Assembly (NCBI RefSeq): GCF_001411805.1
Contig: NZ_CP007212.1
Coordinates: 3,224,001 to 3,288,000 of the forward strand
DNA from: Burkholderia plantarii
GTDB lineage: Bacteria; Pseudomonadota; Gammaproteobacteria; Burkholderiales; Burkholderiaceae
Direction: 5' to 3'
DNA: 64,000 nucleotides
Shown piece by piece: positions 18,463 to 27,286 of the stretch (position 1 is the first letter of the stretch; each line of letters opens with the position of its first letter). Made by a program: the position numbers and the translations under genes. The notes beneath the pieces are model-generated. The model was not told the DNA's origin and did not search any database. It saw only the letters and a program-made list of their open reading frames with translations.

Positions 18463-19098
18463 ATGTCCGACCGCCTCCTGCCCGATTCGACCTATCCGTT
18501 CGTCTATCTCGCCTCGCAGAGCCCGCGCCGGCAGGAGCTGCTGCGCCAGCTCGGGGTGAGCTTCGAGCTGCTGCTGCCGCGCCCCGACGAGGACGCCGAG
18601 GCGCTCGAGGCCGAGCTGCCCGGCGAGTTGCCCGAGGACTACGTGGTGCGCGTGTGCGCCGCCAAGGCCGACGCGGCGCGCGCGCGGCTCGTGACCAGCG
18701 CGCTGCCCGCCGCACCCGTGCTGGTGGCCGACACCACCGTCGCGGTGGACGGCGCGATCCTCGGCAAGCCCGCTTCCGCCGACGACGCGCTCTCGATGCT
18801 CGCGCGCCTGGCCGGCCGCAAGCACGAGGTGCTGACCGCGCTGGCCGTGGTCGACGCCGACGGCAAGCCGCTGATGCCCGCGCTGTCGCGCTCCGTCGTA
18901 CAGTTCGGGCCGGTCACCGCCGACGCGCTGGCGCGCTACGTGGCGAGCGGCGAGCCGTTCGGCAAGGCCGGCGCCTACGCGATCCAGGGCCGCGCGGCCG
19001 AGTTCGTCGAGCGGATCGACGGATCGCATTCGGGTATCATGGGTCTGCCCCTTTTTGAGACCGCCGCGCTGCTGCGCGCGGCGCGCGTCGCCTTCTGA
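18463..19098 (+). CDS. maf: Maf-family nucleoside triphosphate pyrophosphatase
   Basis: About 211 residues. The Maf signature [13 protein letters not shown] is near the start, and [18 protein letters not shown] and the [10 protein letters not shown] catalytic region follow. Maf enzymes hydrolyse dTTP, UTP and modified nucleotides to monophosphates. Position directly before rng matches the YhdE-type arrangement of E. coli. In-frame ATG codons at 18412 (overlapping the rlmH stop) and 18439 are alternatives; 18463 leaves the usual short lead before the signature. No strong ribosome site marks any of them. Confidence 0.92.
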   Translation: MSDRLLPDSTYPFVYLASQSPRRQELLRQLGVSFELLLPRPDEDAEALEAELPGELPEDYVVRVCAAKADAARARLVTSALPAAPVLVADTTVAVDGAILGKPASADDALSMLARLAGRKHEVLTALAVVDADGKPLMPALSRSVVQFGPVTADALARYVASGEPFGKAGAYAIQGRAAEFVERIDGSHSGIMGLPLFETAALLRAARVAF

Positions 19099-19105
19099 GC
19101 CCACC

Positions 19106-20575
19106 ATGAACGAAGAAATCCTGATCAACATCACGCCGCAGGAAACGCGGGTCGCGCTCGTGCAGCAAGGCGCGGTACAGGAGCTTCACGTCGAGCGTAC
19201 GCTGTCGCGCGGGCGCGTCGGCAACATCTATCTCGGCAAAGTAGTGCGCGTGCTGCCGGGCATGCAGTCGGCGTTCATCGACATCGGCCTGGAGCGCGCC
19301 GCGTTCCTGCACGTGGCCGACATCTGGCAGCCGCGGCCGCCCGGCGACCCGCACGCGAGCGTGCCGCATCCGCCGATCGAGAAGACCGTGTTCGAAGGCC
19401 AGACGCTGATGGTGCAGGTGATCAAGGACCCGATCGGCACCAAGGGCGCGCGGCTGTCGACGCAGGTCAGCATTGCCGGGCGCACGCTCGTCTACCTGCC
19501 GCAGGAGCCGCACATCGGCATCTCGCAGAAGATCGAGAGCGAGGCCGAGCGCGAGGCCGTGCGCGCGCGGCTGACCGCCGTGATTCCGCCCGAGGAGAAA
19601 GGCGGCTACATCGTGCGGACCATCGCCGAGGACGCCACGGCCGAGGAGCTCGGCGCCGACGTCGCCTACCTGCGCAAGACCTGGACCACCATCGTCGCGC
19701 AGGCGCAGCGGCTGCCGGCCACCAGCCTGCTCTATCAGGACCTCGACCTCGCGCAGCGCGTGCTGCGCGACTTCGCCAACGACGACACCAGCAAGATCCA
19801 GGTCGATTCGCGCGAGACCTTCGCGCGGCTCTCGACCTTCGCCACCGAGTTCACGCCGGCCGTCAGCGCGCGCCTGCACCACTACACCGGCGAGCGGCCG
19901 CTATTCGACCTCTACAGCATCGAGACCGAGATCCAGCGCGCGCTGTCGCGGCGCGTGGACCTGAAGTCGGGCGGCTACCTGATGATCGACCAGACCGAGG
20001 CGATGACGACGATCGACGTCAACACCGGCGGTTACGTCGGCGCGCGCAACTTCGACGACACGATCTTCAAGACCAACCTGGAAGCCGCGCATACGATCGC
20101 GCGACAGCTGCGGCTGCGCAATCTGGGCGGGATCATCATCATCGACTTCATCGACATGGAGAACGCCGAGCATCGCGAGGCCGTGCTCGGCGAGTTGAAG
20201 AAGGCGCTCTCGCGCGACCGCACGCGCGTGACGGTGAACGGGTTCTCGCAACTGGGGCTGGTGGAGATGACGCGCAAGCGCACGCGCGAATCGCTCGCCC
20301 ACGTGCTGTGCGAGCCCTGCTCGGTCTGCATGGGCAAGGGGCAGGTGAAGACTTCGCGGACGGTTTGCTATGACGTGCTGCGCGAGATTTTGCGGGAGTC
20401 GCGGCAGTTCAATCCGCGCGAGTTTCGCGTGATTGCTTCGCAACAGGTGATCGATTTGTTTCTCGACGAGGAGTCGCAGCATCTGGCGATGCTGATCGAT
20501 TTCATCGGCAAGCCGGTGTCGCTGCAGGTGGAGTCGAATCTGAGTCAGGAGCAGTACGATATCGTGCTGATGTAG
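19106..20575 (+). CDS. rng: Ribonuclease G
   Basis: A 489-residue endoribonuclease of the RNase E/G family that matures 16S rRNA 5' ends and decays mRNA. An S1 domain (about 35-130) follows the opening NEEILINITPQETRVAL. The metal-binding catalytic Asp residues lie in TTIDVNTGGYVG and IIIIDFIDME, and the zinc-link cysteines in CEPCSVCMGKG. It ends the hemF-rng block, seven bases after maf. The last about 75 codons use many more T-ending codons than the rest, with a TAG stop. Confidence 0.96.
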   Translation: MNEEILINITPQETRVALVQQGAVQELHVERTLSRGRVGNIYLGKVVRVLPGMQSAFIDIGLERAAFLHVADIWQPRPPGDPHASVPHPPIEKTVFEGQTLMVQVIKDPIGTKGARLSTQVSIAGRTLVYLPQEPHIGISQKIESEAEREAVRARLTAVIPPEEKGGYIVRTIAEDATAEELGADVAYLRKTWTTIVAQAQRLPATSLLYQDLDLAQRVLRDFANDDTSKIQVDSRETFARLSTFATEFTPAVSARLHHYTGERPLFDLYSIETEIQRALSRRVDLKSGGYLMIDQTEAMTTIDVNTGGYVGARNFDDTIFKTNLEAAHTIARQLRLRNLGGIIIIDFIDMENAEHREAVLGELKKALSRDRTRVTVNGFSQLGLVEMTRKRTRESLAHVLCEPCSVCMGKGQVKTSRTVCYDVLREILRESRQFNPREFRVIASQQVIDLFLDEESQHLAMLIDFIGKPVSLQVESNLSQEQYDIVLM

Positions 20576-20774
20576 GGGCGTTTCATCGACTCGCGCAACC
20601 CGCCACGCCTCGCCAGCGCGCCGATTCCGCCCGTATCCCGCCGACTCCGGCGAGACGAAGAGGCGGGCGACCCCGGCCGCGATATCGAATGCCACGCCCT
20701 CTTTCACGGCATTGGCGTCCCAACAGAATGTTGCAATTCCCGCCGTCGCCGCTCCCGCCCCGCCTCACCTAAAA

Positions 20775-21181
20775 TACAGCCTGAAGGACACGCCGACCGA
20801 CCCGGCGCGCGACCCGCGCGCGCCGTCCGCGGCGACACGGAGGCCATCATGCCGGCAGCAACCGAGGTCCCGATCCAGCTCGATCCGATCCCCTGCGAGG
20901 GCTACGAGATCCACGTCACCGTCCAGCCCGCGCGCGCCATCGCGAACCGTTACACCTACGTCGCCTATCTCTGCCGCCCCGGCGCCAGCGCCGGATTGCC
21001 CGGCCAGACCGTGCCGTTCCATCCGAACGGCGAGGAAAGCTTCGCGTCGGTCGACGAAGCCGCGCGCGACGCGAAGCGCGTCGGCGCCATGATCGTCGAC
21101 GGCTCGCATCGCAACCTGTCGGTGCAGTCGCTCGCCAGACCAGGCGCCTGAAACGGCTCGATCCCTACAGCCTGAAAGACA
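20775..21181 (+). repeat. Near-identical 16-bp direct repeats flanking a small gene
   Basis: TACAGCCTGAAGGACA at 20775-20790 and TACAGCCTGAAAGACA at 21166-21181 differ at one base and bracket the 100-residue ORF. Both copies could encode YSLKD. They could be scars of duplication or insertion, paired regulatory elements, or coincidence. The flanking bases do not match. The rest of the gap after rng (20576-20774) shows nothing recognisable. Confidence 0.5.
20849..21151 (+). CDS. Hypothetical 100-residue protein
   Basis: A soluble small protein without signal peptide or membrane helix, starting MPAATEVPIQLDPIPCEGYEIH. It mixes a beta-strand-like N-terminal half (YEIHVTVQPARAIAN, YTYVAYLCRPG) with a helix-like VDEAARDAKRVGAMIVDG. 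GGAGG lies close before the ATG, a strong ribosome site, and a TAAAAT (20770-20775) may be its -10. I do not recognise the family. It sits between short direct repeats and is convergent with an MFS transporter gene. Confidence 0.7.
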   Translation: MPAATEVPIQLDPIPCEGYEIHVTVQPARAIANRYTYVAYLCRPGASAGLPGQTVPFHPNGEESFASVDEAARDAKRVGAMIVDGSHRNLSVQSLARPGA

Positions 21182-21208
21182 AGACCCGGCACCGCGCTGC
21201 CGCCCAGG

Positions 21209-22444
21209 CTAACCACGCCCGGCGGCAGCCCCACAGTCGGCCGTCTCCGGCACGCCCCGCCTCGCACGCACGACGAAGCGCTGCGATACCACCAGCGCCG
21301 CGAACGCCGCCATCGTCAGCAAAGCCGACACCGGCGCCAGCGCAGCCAGCCCCACCTGATCGGCCACCCGCCCGCCAAGCGCGGCGCCGAGCGAAATCCC
21401 GAGAAAGATCCCCGACGAATTCAGCGCGATCACCATGCCGCGATAGTCGGGCTCGAGCGCCACCACGCGGCGCAACTGCGACGGATAAAACAGATCCTGC
21501 ATCAGCGCCCAGACCACCAGCAGCGCCAGCAACATCGCCTGCCGCGCCGCATCGCGCCAGCCCGCCACGCCGAGCAGCGCGATCGCGACGAACACCGCCA
21601 CCATCGTCCCCATCACGATCCACAGCAAACGCTCGGCCGAATAACGCAGCGACACGCGCTGCGCCACGAGATTGCCGACGATCCCCGTGACCCCGAACAC
21701 CAGCAGCGCGGCCCCGCCCTGCGCGGCGCTCGCACCGAAGCGCAGCGCAACGAGCGGCAGGATCAGCGTGTAGGTCGCGAAGAACGCGGCCGTCTGCAGC
21801 ACGATCACGGCGAGCCCGGTCGCGGTGCCCGGGCGCATCACGAGGCGCGCGAGCGCCGCGGGCCGCATCCGCTCGCCGCGTGAATCGTCATGCATCGTCG
21901 TCACGATCCAGGCGGCGCTGCCGGCCGCGATCGCCGCCAGCGCGACGAACACGGCGCGCCAGCCAAACGCGTGGGCCAGCGCGGCGGCCAGCGGCGCGGC
22001 GATCACGCTCGACAGCGTCACGCCGACGAACACGACCGCGAGCGCCTTGCCGCGTCGCTCGACCGGCGTGATCCCGGCGCCGATCGCGTTCGCGAGCGGG
22101 CTGACGGCGGCCGCGCCGAGGCCCGCCACGATCCGCGTCGCCAGCAGCCAGCCAAAGCCGTTCGCGGCGGCGCCGGCGAGCGTGGCGGCGATCAGCGTCG
22201 CCAGCCCGGCCAGCAGCAGCGCGCGGCGCCGCGCATGGCCGGCGAGCATCTGCAGCAGCGGCGCGCCGAGCGCGAACGCGATCGAGAACGCGCTCATCAG
22301 CAGCGCCGCGCGCCCGGGCGAGATCCGCCAGGCGCCGGCCAGCGCCGGCAGCGCGCCGACCACGCCATACGACATCGCCCCCACCGCGAAATTGGCGCTG
22401 GCCAGCGCGCGCAGCGCGTGCCGCTCGGGTTCCGGAGTGTCCAT
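21209..22444 (-). CDS. MFS transporter, drug/sugar efflux type
   Basis: A 411-residue inner-membrane protein with about twelve helices in two halves, typical of the DHA1-like/AraJ group of proton-coupled exporters. The loop between helices 2 and 3 carries GHARRRALLLAG, and the helix 4-5 region contains RIVAGLGAAAVSPLANAI. The substrate cannot be told from sequence. It is divergently transcribed from a LysR-type regulator with a 114-base shared promoter region, so control by that regulator is likely. Confidence 0.88.
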   Translation of the reverse strand: MDTPEPERHALRALASANFAVGAMSYGVVGALPALAGAWRISPGRAALLMSAFSIAFALGAPLLQMLAGHARRRALLLAGLATLIAATLAGAAANGFGWLLATRIVAGLGAAAVSPLANAIGAGITPVERRGKALAVVFVGVTLSSVIAAPLAAALAHAFGWRAVFVALAAIAAGSAAWIVTTMHDDSRGERMRPAALARLVMRPGTATGLAVIVLQTAAFFATYTLILPLVALRFGASAAQGGAALLVFGVTGIVGNLVAQRVSLRYSAERLLWIVMGTMVAVFVAIALLGVAGWRDAARQAMLLALLVVWALMQDLFYPSQLRRVVALEPDYRGMVIALNSSGIFLGISLGAALGGRVADQVGLAALAPVSALLTMAAFAALVVSQRFVVRARRGVPETADCGAAAGRG

Positions 22445-22521
22445 CGCCGATTGCCCTCCTGTTCGCTATCGGTCGCGGCGCGTCCGCCGCGCCGAGGCGA
22501 CAGTCTGCGTCGCGGCTTGGT

Positions 22522-22545
22522 ATATTTGAAATCGATTGTTGATAT
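22522..22545. promoter_or_regulatory. Candidate LysR operator
   Basis: A symmetric element ATAT-N5-ATCGAT-N5-ATAT lies in an AT-rich island between the divergent MFS and lysR genes, directly before the lysR ribosome site. Its dyad symmetry and length suit a LysR-type regulator site, and the position suggests autoregulation as well as control of the transporter. Confidence 0.45.
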
Positions 22546-22558
22546 GGGAGCCATCCAA

Positions 22559-23524
22559 ATGCCGGATACGTTACCGACGCTACGCGGCGCCGATCTCGCG
22601 CTGCTCGCCTCGCTCGACGTGCTGCTGGACGAGGCCAACGTCACGCGCGCGGCCGAGCGGCTGCACCTGAGCCAGCCGGCGCTGTCGGCCCAGCTCGCGC
22701 GGCTGCGCGAACTGACGGGCGACGCGCTGCTGGTGCCGGCCCGGCACGGCCGCGGCATGACGCCGACGGCCCGCGCGCTGGCGATCCGCGATCCGCTGCG
22801 CGCCGCGCTGCAGGGTGTGCAGGCGGCGCTCGCGCACGGCGCCGGCTTCGATCCCGCCCACGACGCGCGCACGTTCCGGATCCTCGCGAGCGACAACGGG
22901 TTCGTGATGGCGGGCGTCGACCTGGTGCGGCGCGTGGCGGATCGCGCGCCGAACCTGCGCCTGGCGTTCCGCACGGTGCCGGCCGACACGTTCGGCAGCT
23001 GGCTCGACAAGGGCGCGGCCGACCTGCTGATCGCCGCCGATTTCGCGATTCCGGCCAGCCTGCGCTCGCGCGCGCTGTTCCATGAGCGCTACGTGATGGC
23101 CCAGCGCAAGGGCCACCCGCGCGGACTCGCGCCGCCCGATCTCGACGCCTACTGCGCGCTGCGCCACGTGCTCGTGTCGGGCGACGGCGGCGGCTTCCAC
23201 GGCTTCATGGACGACGTGCTGGCACGCACGGGACACCGGCGCAGGGTGGCCGTGTCGGTCCAGCACTACCATCTCGCGCCGCTGGTGCTGGAGGCGACCG
23301 ACTACGTCTGCGCGCTGCCCGAACGCTTCCTGCGCCGATTCGCCGACCGGCTCGACCTGCTGCCGCTGCCTGTCGAGGTGGGCGGCTTCGTGCTCGGCGC
23401 GGCCTGGCATCCACGTGACGAGGCGAACGCCGCGCATCGCTGGCTGCGCGAGCAGCTGTTCGCGGCGGCCGAGCCGCCGGCTGGCGATGAAACCGGCACC
23501 GGCACCGGCACCGAACCGGCCTGA
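22559..23524 (+). CDS. LysR-type transcriptional regulator
   Basis: About 321 residues. The helix-turn-helix is in VTRAAERLHLSQPALSAQLARLRELTGD (near 28-55), followed by the PBP2-like effector domain. The effector ligand is unknown. GGGAG lies eight bases before the ATG at 22559; an in-frame ATG at 22544 lacks a site. The C-terminal end has a short Gly-Thr repeat (GTGTGT), probably from simple-sequence slippage. It is divergent from the MFS gene, the most likely target. Confidence 0.9.
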   Translation: MPDTLPTLRGADLALLASLDVLLDEANVTRAAERLHLSQPALSAQLARLRELTGDALLVPARHGRGMTPTARALAIRDPLRAALQGVQAALAHGAGFDPAHDARTFRILASDNGFVMAGVDLVRRVADRAPNLRLAFRTVPADTFGSWLDKGAADLLIAADFAIPASLRSRALFHERYVMAQRKGHPRGLAPPDLDAYCALRHVLVSGDGGGFHGFMDDVLARTGHRRRVAVSVQHYHLAPLVLEATDYVCALPERFLRRFADRLDLLPLPVEVGGFVLGAAWHPRDEANAAHRWLREQLFAAAEPPAGDETGTGTGTEPA

Positions 23525-23631
23525 CCCGCAAGCCCCCGCGAACGCCGGGGCGGCAGCCGGCCATCAAGCCGATCGCCACGCCGCGCGCGCTCCCCTACAA
23601 TCACTGGCTCGCCGCCCCTGCAGGAGCCCGC

Positions 23632-23961
23632 ATGACACGCGATCTCGGCCTCGAGGAAGTGCTGAACGACGAACTGCGCGACGAGGCGTGGATCACGGGC
23701 CGCGCCATGTTCGGCGGCTGGGCCTGGCTCGCCGACGGCAACCTGCTCTGCGCGGCGCGTCATGACGGCATGCTGGTGCGGCTCGGCAAGGGCAACGACG
23801 GCTGGGCGGTGGCGATGCCGGGCATCGAGCCGATGCGCAACGGCGGCCGGCCGATGACGGGCTGGGTCTGGGTCTCGCCGGACCGCTGCGCGCAGGACGC
23901 GCTACGGCGGCGCCTGCTCGACGCGGCGCTCGCGTTCGTGCGGACGCTGCCGCCGAAATGA
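23632..23961 (+). CDS. TfoX/Sxy N-terminal-domain protein
   Basis: A 109-residue soluble protein. The segments RAMFGGWAWLADGNLLCAA and GMLVRLGKG match the TfoX N-terminal domain, found in competence regulators but also as a stand-alone domain of unknown role. The C-terminal TfoX domain is absent, so a role in competence should not be assumed. It is a single gene between lysR and the PRC-barrel lipoprotein. Confidence 0.75.
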   Translation: MTRDLGLEEVLNDELRDEAWITGRAMFGGWAWLADGNLLCAARHDGMLVRLGKGNDGWAVAMPGIEPMRNGGRPMTGWVWVSPDRCAQDALRRRLLDAALAFVRTLPPK

Positions 23962-24165
23962 GACGCTGAGGCGCCCGGCGGCCCCGCCTCCGCCACGGGA
24001 TTCCGCGCCGGCCGCCAGTTCGAGGCGGCCCGGTTGCGCCGATTTCATCGGCGCGGCGCGCGCACAGGTTACACTCTGGCCCTGCGCGATGCCGCCGGCG
24101 GCATCAGCCATCAATCGCCGCAGTGCCGCATCCGCGGCCTGCCCCGGCCCATGGAGTCCCAGTTG

Positions 24166-25155
24166 ATGAGCGGCGGCCTTCCGCGTCTAGCAATCCGTTT
24201 CCCGAAATTAGTCGCCTCCGCGGCGCCTCTCGTCACCGCGCTCGCCGCGACGCTCGCGTTGTCGGGCTGCGCGCTGTTCCAGGCGCCGCAGCGGCCCGCG
24301 CCGATCGTCGACGCGGCTGTCGAAACGCTCGACGAGGAAGGGCTGCCGGTCGCCACGCCGGAGCCCGCCTCCGAGGTCGAGGCGCCCGAGGACACCGACA
24401 CCCAGAAGAAGCCGCACCGCGAGGCGCCGCGCCCGCGCGTGGTCAAGCGCGCGGCTCCGCCGCCGCCTCCGCCGCCCCCGCCGCCGCCGCCCCCGCCGCT
24501 GATCCAGACCCGCACGATCGAGCGCAACCAGGTGCATTCGCTGCTCGACAGCGAGGTGCGCCGCCGCGACGGCAAGATGATCGGCCGCGCCGTGGACATG
24601 ATCGCGGACGCGGGCGGCAAGCCGGACCGCATGATCGTGAACCTGCAGGGCTTCCTCGGCGTCGGCGACCGCAAGGTCAGTTTCCCGTGGCGGCTGTTCC
24701 GCTTCACGCCGGGCGGGCGCGAGCAGCCGATCCTGCTCGACGTGCCGTCGGGCACGCTGCCGCCCGCCGACCGGCCGAAGGCCGTGTCGCTGAGCGGCAC
24801 CTCGCACGCGGGTGAAACGCCGGGGACCATCGCGATGGTCGACGCCGACGTCGAGCGCAGCAACGGCAGCGAGGTCGGCCGCATCGTCGACGTGCTGATC
24901 GATCGTGACGCGCAGCCGCAGGCGGTCGTGCTCGACCTGGGCGGCCTCGTGAATCCGGACCGGCGCACCATCGCCGCGAGCTGGTCGGCGCTGCGCTTCG
25001 CGCCGAAGGACAAGTCGCTGCGCGCGCTGCTCGACCTGTCCGAGGCGCAGCTGAAGGCGGCGCCGCCCTATGCGGCCGACAAACCGGTGATCGCCGTGTC
25101 GCCGGCCGCCTCGCCGCCGGCGAGCCCGGCGTCCAGCGCGGGAACCAGCCGATGA
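24166..25155 (+). CDS. Lipoprotein with poly-proline linker and PRC-barrel-like domains
   Basis: About 329 residues. A signal peptide ends in a lipobox LSGC, so the mature protein should be lipid-anchored. An acidic stretch, then KPHREAPRPRVVKR and a run of 14 prolines, lead to two PRC-barrel-like segments (KMIGRAVDMIADAGGKPDRMIV and VGRIVDVLIDRDAQPQAVVLDL). GGAG lies nine bases before the ATG at 24166, preferred over an ATG five codons upstream. The proline run should need EF-P for translation. The stop overlaps the next gene as ATGA. Role unknown; the linker could span the periplasm. Confidence 0.8.
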   Translation: MSGGLPRLAIRFPKLVASAAPLVTALAATLALSGCALFQAPQRPAPIVDAAVETLDEEGLPVATPEPASEVEAPEDTDTQKKPHREAPRPRVVKRAAPPPPPPPPPPPPPPLIQTRTIERNQVHSLLDSEVRRRDGKMIGRAVDMIADAGGKPDRMIVNLQGFLGVGDRKVSFPWRLFRFTPGGREQPILLDVPSGTLPPADRPKAVSLSGTSHAGETPGTIAMVDADVERSNGSEVGRIVDVLIDRDAQPQAVVLDLGGLVNPDRRTIAASWSALRFAPKDKSLRALLDLSEAQLKAAPPYAADKPVIAVSPAASPPASPASSAGTSR

Positions 25156-26468
25156 CGGTACGCCATACGGTCAGCCTCCGCAGCCTGCGCGCCCTCGACT
25201 GGGTCAATTTCTTCGTCGCGAACGTGCAGACGGGCTTCGGCCCGTTCATCGCCTCCTATCTCGCCTCGCACAAGTGGACGCAGGGCGAGATCGGACTCGT
25301 GCTGTCGATCGGCACCATCAGCGCGATGGTCAGCCAGGTGCCGGGCGGCGCCGCCGTCGACGCGCTGAAGAACAAGAAGGGCGCCGCGGCCTGGGCGATC
25401 ATCGCGATCATCCTGTCGGCGGTGCTGCTCGCCACCAGCCCGACCATCGTGCCGGTGATCGCGGCCGAGGTGTTCCACGGCTTCGCGAGCTGCATGCTGG
25501 TGCCGGCGATGGCGGCGATCTCGTTCTCGCTGGTGGGCCGTGCGAACCTCGGCGACCGGCTCGGGCGCAACGCGCGCTGGGCCTCGATCGGCAGCGCGGT
25601 GGCCGCGGGCCTGATGGGGCTGACGGGCGAATACGTATCGGCACGCGCGGTGTTCTGGCTGACGGCCGCGCTCGCGCTGCCGGCGCTGGTCGCGCTCTCG
25701 ATGATCCAGCCGACCCACACGATCGCGCCGCCGCCGGGCAGCCGCCCGCGCGCCGCGAACGCCGACGGCGAAGCGCGCGAGACGATCTTCGACCTGCTGC
25801 GCGACCGGCGCATGCTGGTGTTCGCCGCCTGCGTGGTGCTGTTCCACCTGTCGAACGCGGCGATGCTGAACCTCGCGGCCGGCGAAGTGACGGCCGGCAT
25901 GGGCGACAACGTGCAACTCGTGATCGCGGCCTGCATCATCGTCCCGCAGGCGATCGTGGCGATGCTCTCCCCCTGGGTGGGCCGCTCCGCGCAGCGCTGG
26001 GGGCGCCGGCCGATCCTGCTGCTCGGCTTCTCGGCGCTGCCGGTGCGCGCGCTGCTGTTCGCGGGCGTCGGCAGCCCGTACCTGCTGGTGCCGGTACAGA
26101 TGCTCGACGGCATCAGCGCGGCCGTGTTCGGCGTGATGCTGCCGCTGATCGCCGCCGACGTGGCGGGCGGCAAGGGCCGCTACAACCTCTGTATCGGCCT
26201 GTTCGGGCTCGCGGCCGGCATCGGCGCGACGCTGAGCACCTCGCTCGCCGGCTTCGCGGCCGACCACTTCGGCAACACCATGAGCTTCTTCGGGCTCGCG
26301 GCGGCGGGTGCGCTGGCCGTGCTGCTGGTGGCGCTGGCGATGCCGGAGACACGCGACGCCGGGCTCGGCGACGAGCAGGCTCAGGCGGACACGCCGCCCG
26401 AGGCGTCGGATCCTCCCGATTCACCTGATTCGCCCGATTCGTCCGGCAAGCCGCCCCGAGCCGCCTGA
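25152..26468 (+). CDS. MFS transporter
   Basis: A 438-residue inner-membrane protein with about twelve helices (first near 18-40) and a cytoplasmic loop rich in Arg/Ala between the halves ([19 protein letters not shown]). The C-terminal tail carries a PDSPDSPDSS simple repeat. The family resembles exporters of the major facilitator superfamily, but the substrate is not evident. It is coupled to the lipoprotein gene by a four-base overlap and followed seven bases later by a FUSC-like gene, so the three probably form an operon. Confidence 0.88.
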   Translation: MTVRHTVSLRSLRALDWVNFFVANVQTGFGPFIASYLASHKWTQGEIGLVLSIGTISAMVSQVPGGAAVDALKNKKGAAAWAIIAIILSAVLLATSPTIVPVIAAEVFHGFASCMLVPAMAAISFSLVGRANLGDRLGRNARWASIGSAVAAGLMGLTGEYVSARAVFWLTAALALPALVALSMIQPTHTIAPPPGSRPRAANADGEARETIFDLLRDRRMLVFAACVVLFHLSNAAMLNLAAGEVTAGMGDNVQLVIAACIIVPQAIVAMLSPWVGRSAQRWGRRPILLLGFSALPVRALLFAGVGSPYLLVPVQMLDGISAAVFGVMLPLIAADVAGGKGRYNLCIGLFGLAAGIGATLSTSLAGFAADHFGNTMSFFGLAAAGALAVLLVALAMPETRDAGLGDEQAQADTPPEASDPPDSPDSPDSSGKPPRAA

Positions 26469-26475
26469 CGCGAGC

Positions 26476-27147
26476 ATGATGGACCCGATCCGCACGCTCC
26501 ACGACACGCGCCGCGACATCCAGCAATCGCTGCTCGCGCTGTTCAAGGGCATGTCGCTGCGCCAGCGCGCGGCGCAAGGGGCCATGATGGCGCTGCAGGC
26601 GGTGTGCGGCGCGTGCCTGGCCTACGGCATCGGCCGCGCGCTGCACTCGGAGCAGGCCGTATGGGCGGCGGTGACGGCCATCGCGGTCACCCAGCACCAG
26701 TATTCAGACACGATGAACCTGTCACGCGACCAGTTCGTCGGCGCGATGGTGGGCGGCGTGCTCGGCTTCGCCGGCGCCGCGCTCGGCGGCACGCATTTTC
26801 CCGCTCACCTGCTCGCCTACGCCGTCACGATCGCGGCGACGATCGTGATCTGCTGGTGCCTCGACGTGGGCAGCGCCGCGCGCCTGGGCGGCGTGACCGC
26901 CACCATCGTGCTGCTGTTTCCGGGCAACGGTCCGCTGTGGGACATCCCGCTGATCCGGCTCGGCGAGGTCACGCTCGGCACGGTTTGCGCGATGGTGGTC
27001 TGCGCGCTGCTGACGTGGCTCGAGCGCCACTGGTGGGCGCGCGGGCGCCGCGCGGCCGACCGGACGCGGGCGAATCGCCCGGACGCCGCGACCGATGCGA
27101 AACCGCCGGCCTCGGCGCCCGAACCCTCCGATCCCCCCTCGCGCTGA
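26476..27147 (+). CDS. Small FUSC-family membrane protein
   Basis: A 223-residue protein with five or six hydrophobic segments (for example MMALQAVCGACLAYGIG, LLAYAVTIAATIVICWCL, LGTVCAMVVCALLTW) and a basic, Pro/Ala-rich tail. EQAVWAAVTAIAVTQ matches the start of the fusaric acid resistance (FUSC) / aromatic acid exporter domain. It is about a third of the full-length AaeB type. Alternative start ATGATG allows a one-codon difference. It ends the lipoprotein-MFS-FUSC run and is followed by a strong terminator. Confidence 0.82.
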   Translation: MMDPIRTLHDTRRDIQQSLLALFKGMSLRQRAAQGAMMALQAVCGACLAYGIGRALHSEQAVWAAVTAIAVTQHQYSDTMNLSRDQFVGAMVGGVLGFAGAALGGTHFPAHLLAYAVTIAATIVICWCLDVGSAARLGGVTATIVLLFPGNGPLWDIPLIRLGEVTLGTVCAMVVCALLTWLERHWWARGRRAADRTRANRPDAATDAKPPASAPEPSDPPSR

Positions 27148-27184
27148 ACGAAGACCGAAGCACCGCGCGACGCCCCGCCGATGC

Positions 27185-27213
27185 AAACATGCCCGCTTGC
27201 GCGGGCATGTTTT
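27185..27213 (+). terminator. Intrinsic terminator of the lipoprotein-MFS-FUSC operon
   Basis: A perfect 12-pair stem (AAACATGCCCGC with GCGGGCATGTTT) closes over a four-base TTGC loop and ends in a short T-run. It lies between convergent genes, so it may act in both directions. Confidence 0.85.
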
Positions 27214-27286
27214 ACAGCAAGCCGGATTCCCGGCCATGGTGGTCAGACCGCGACCGGCACCGACAGGCACCGCCCGCTAACCGCCC

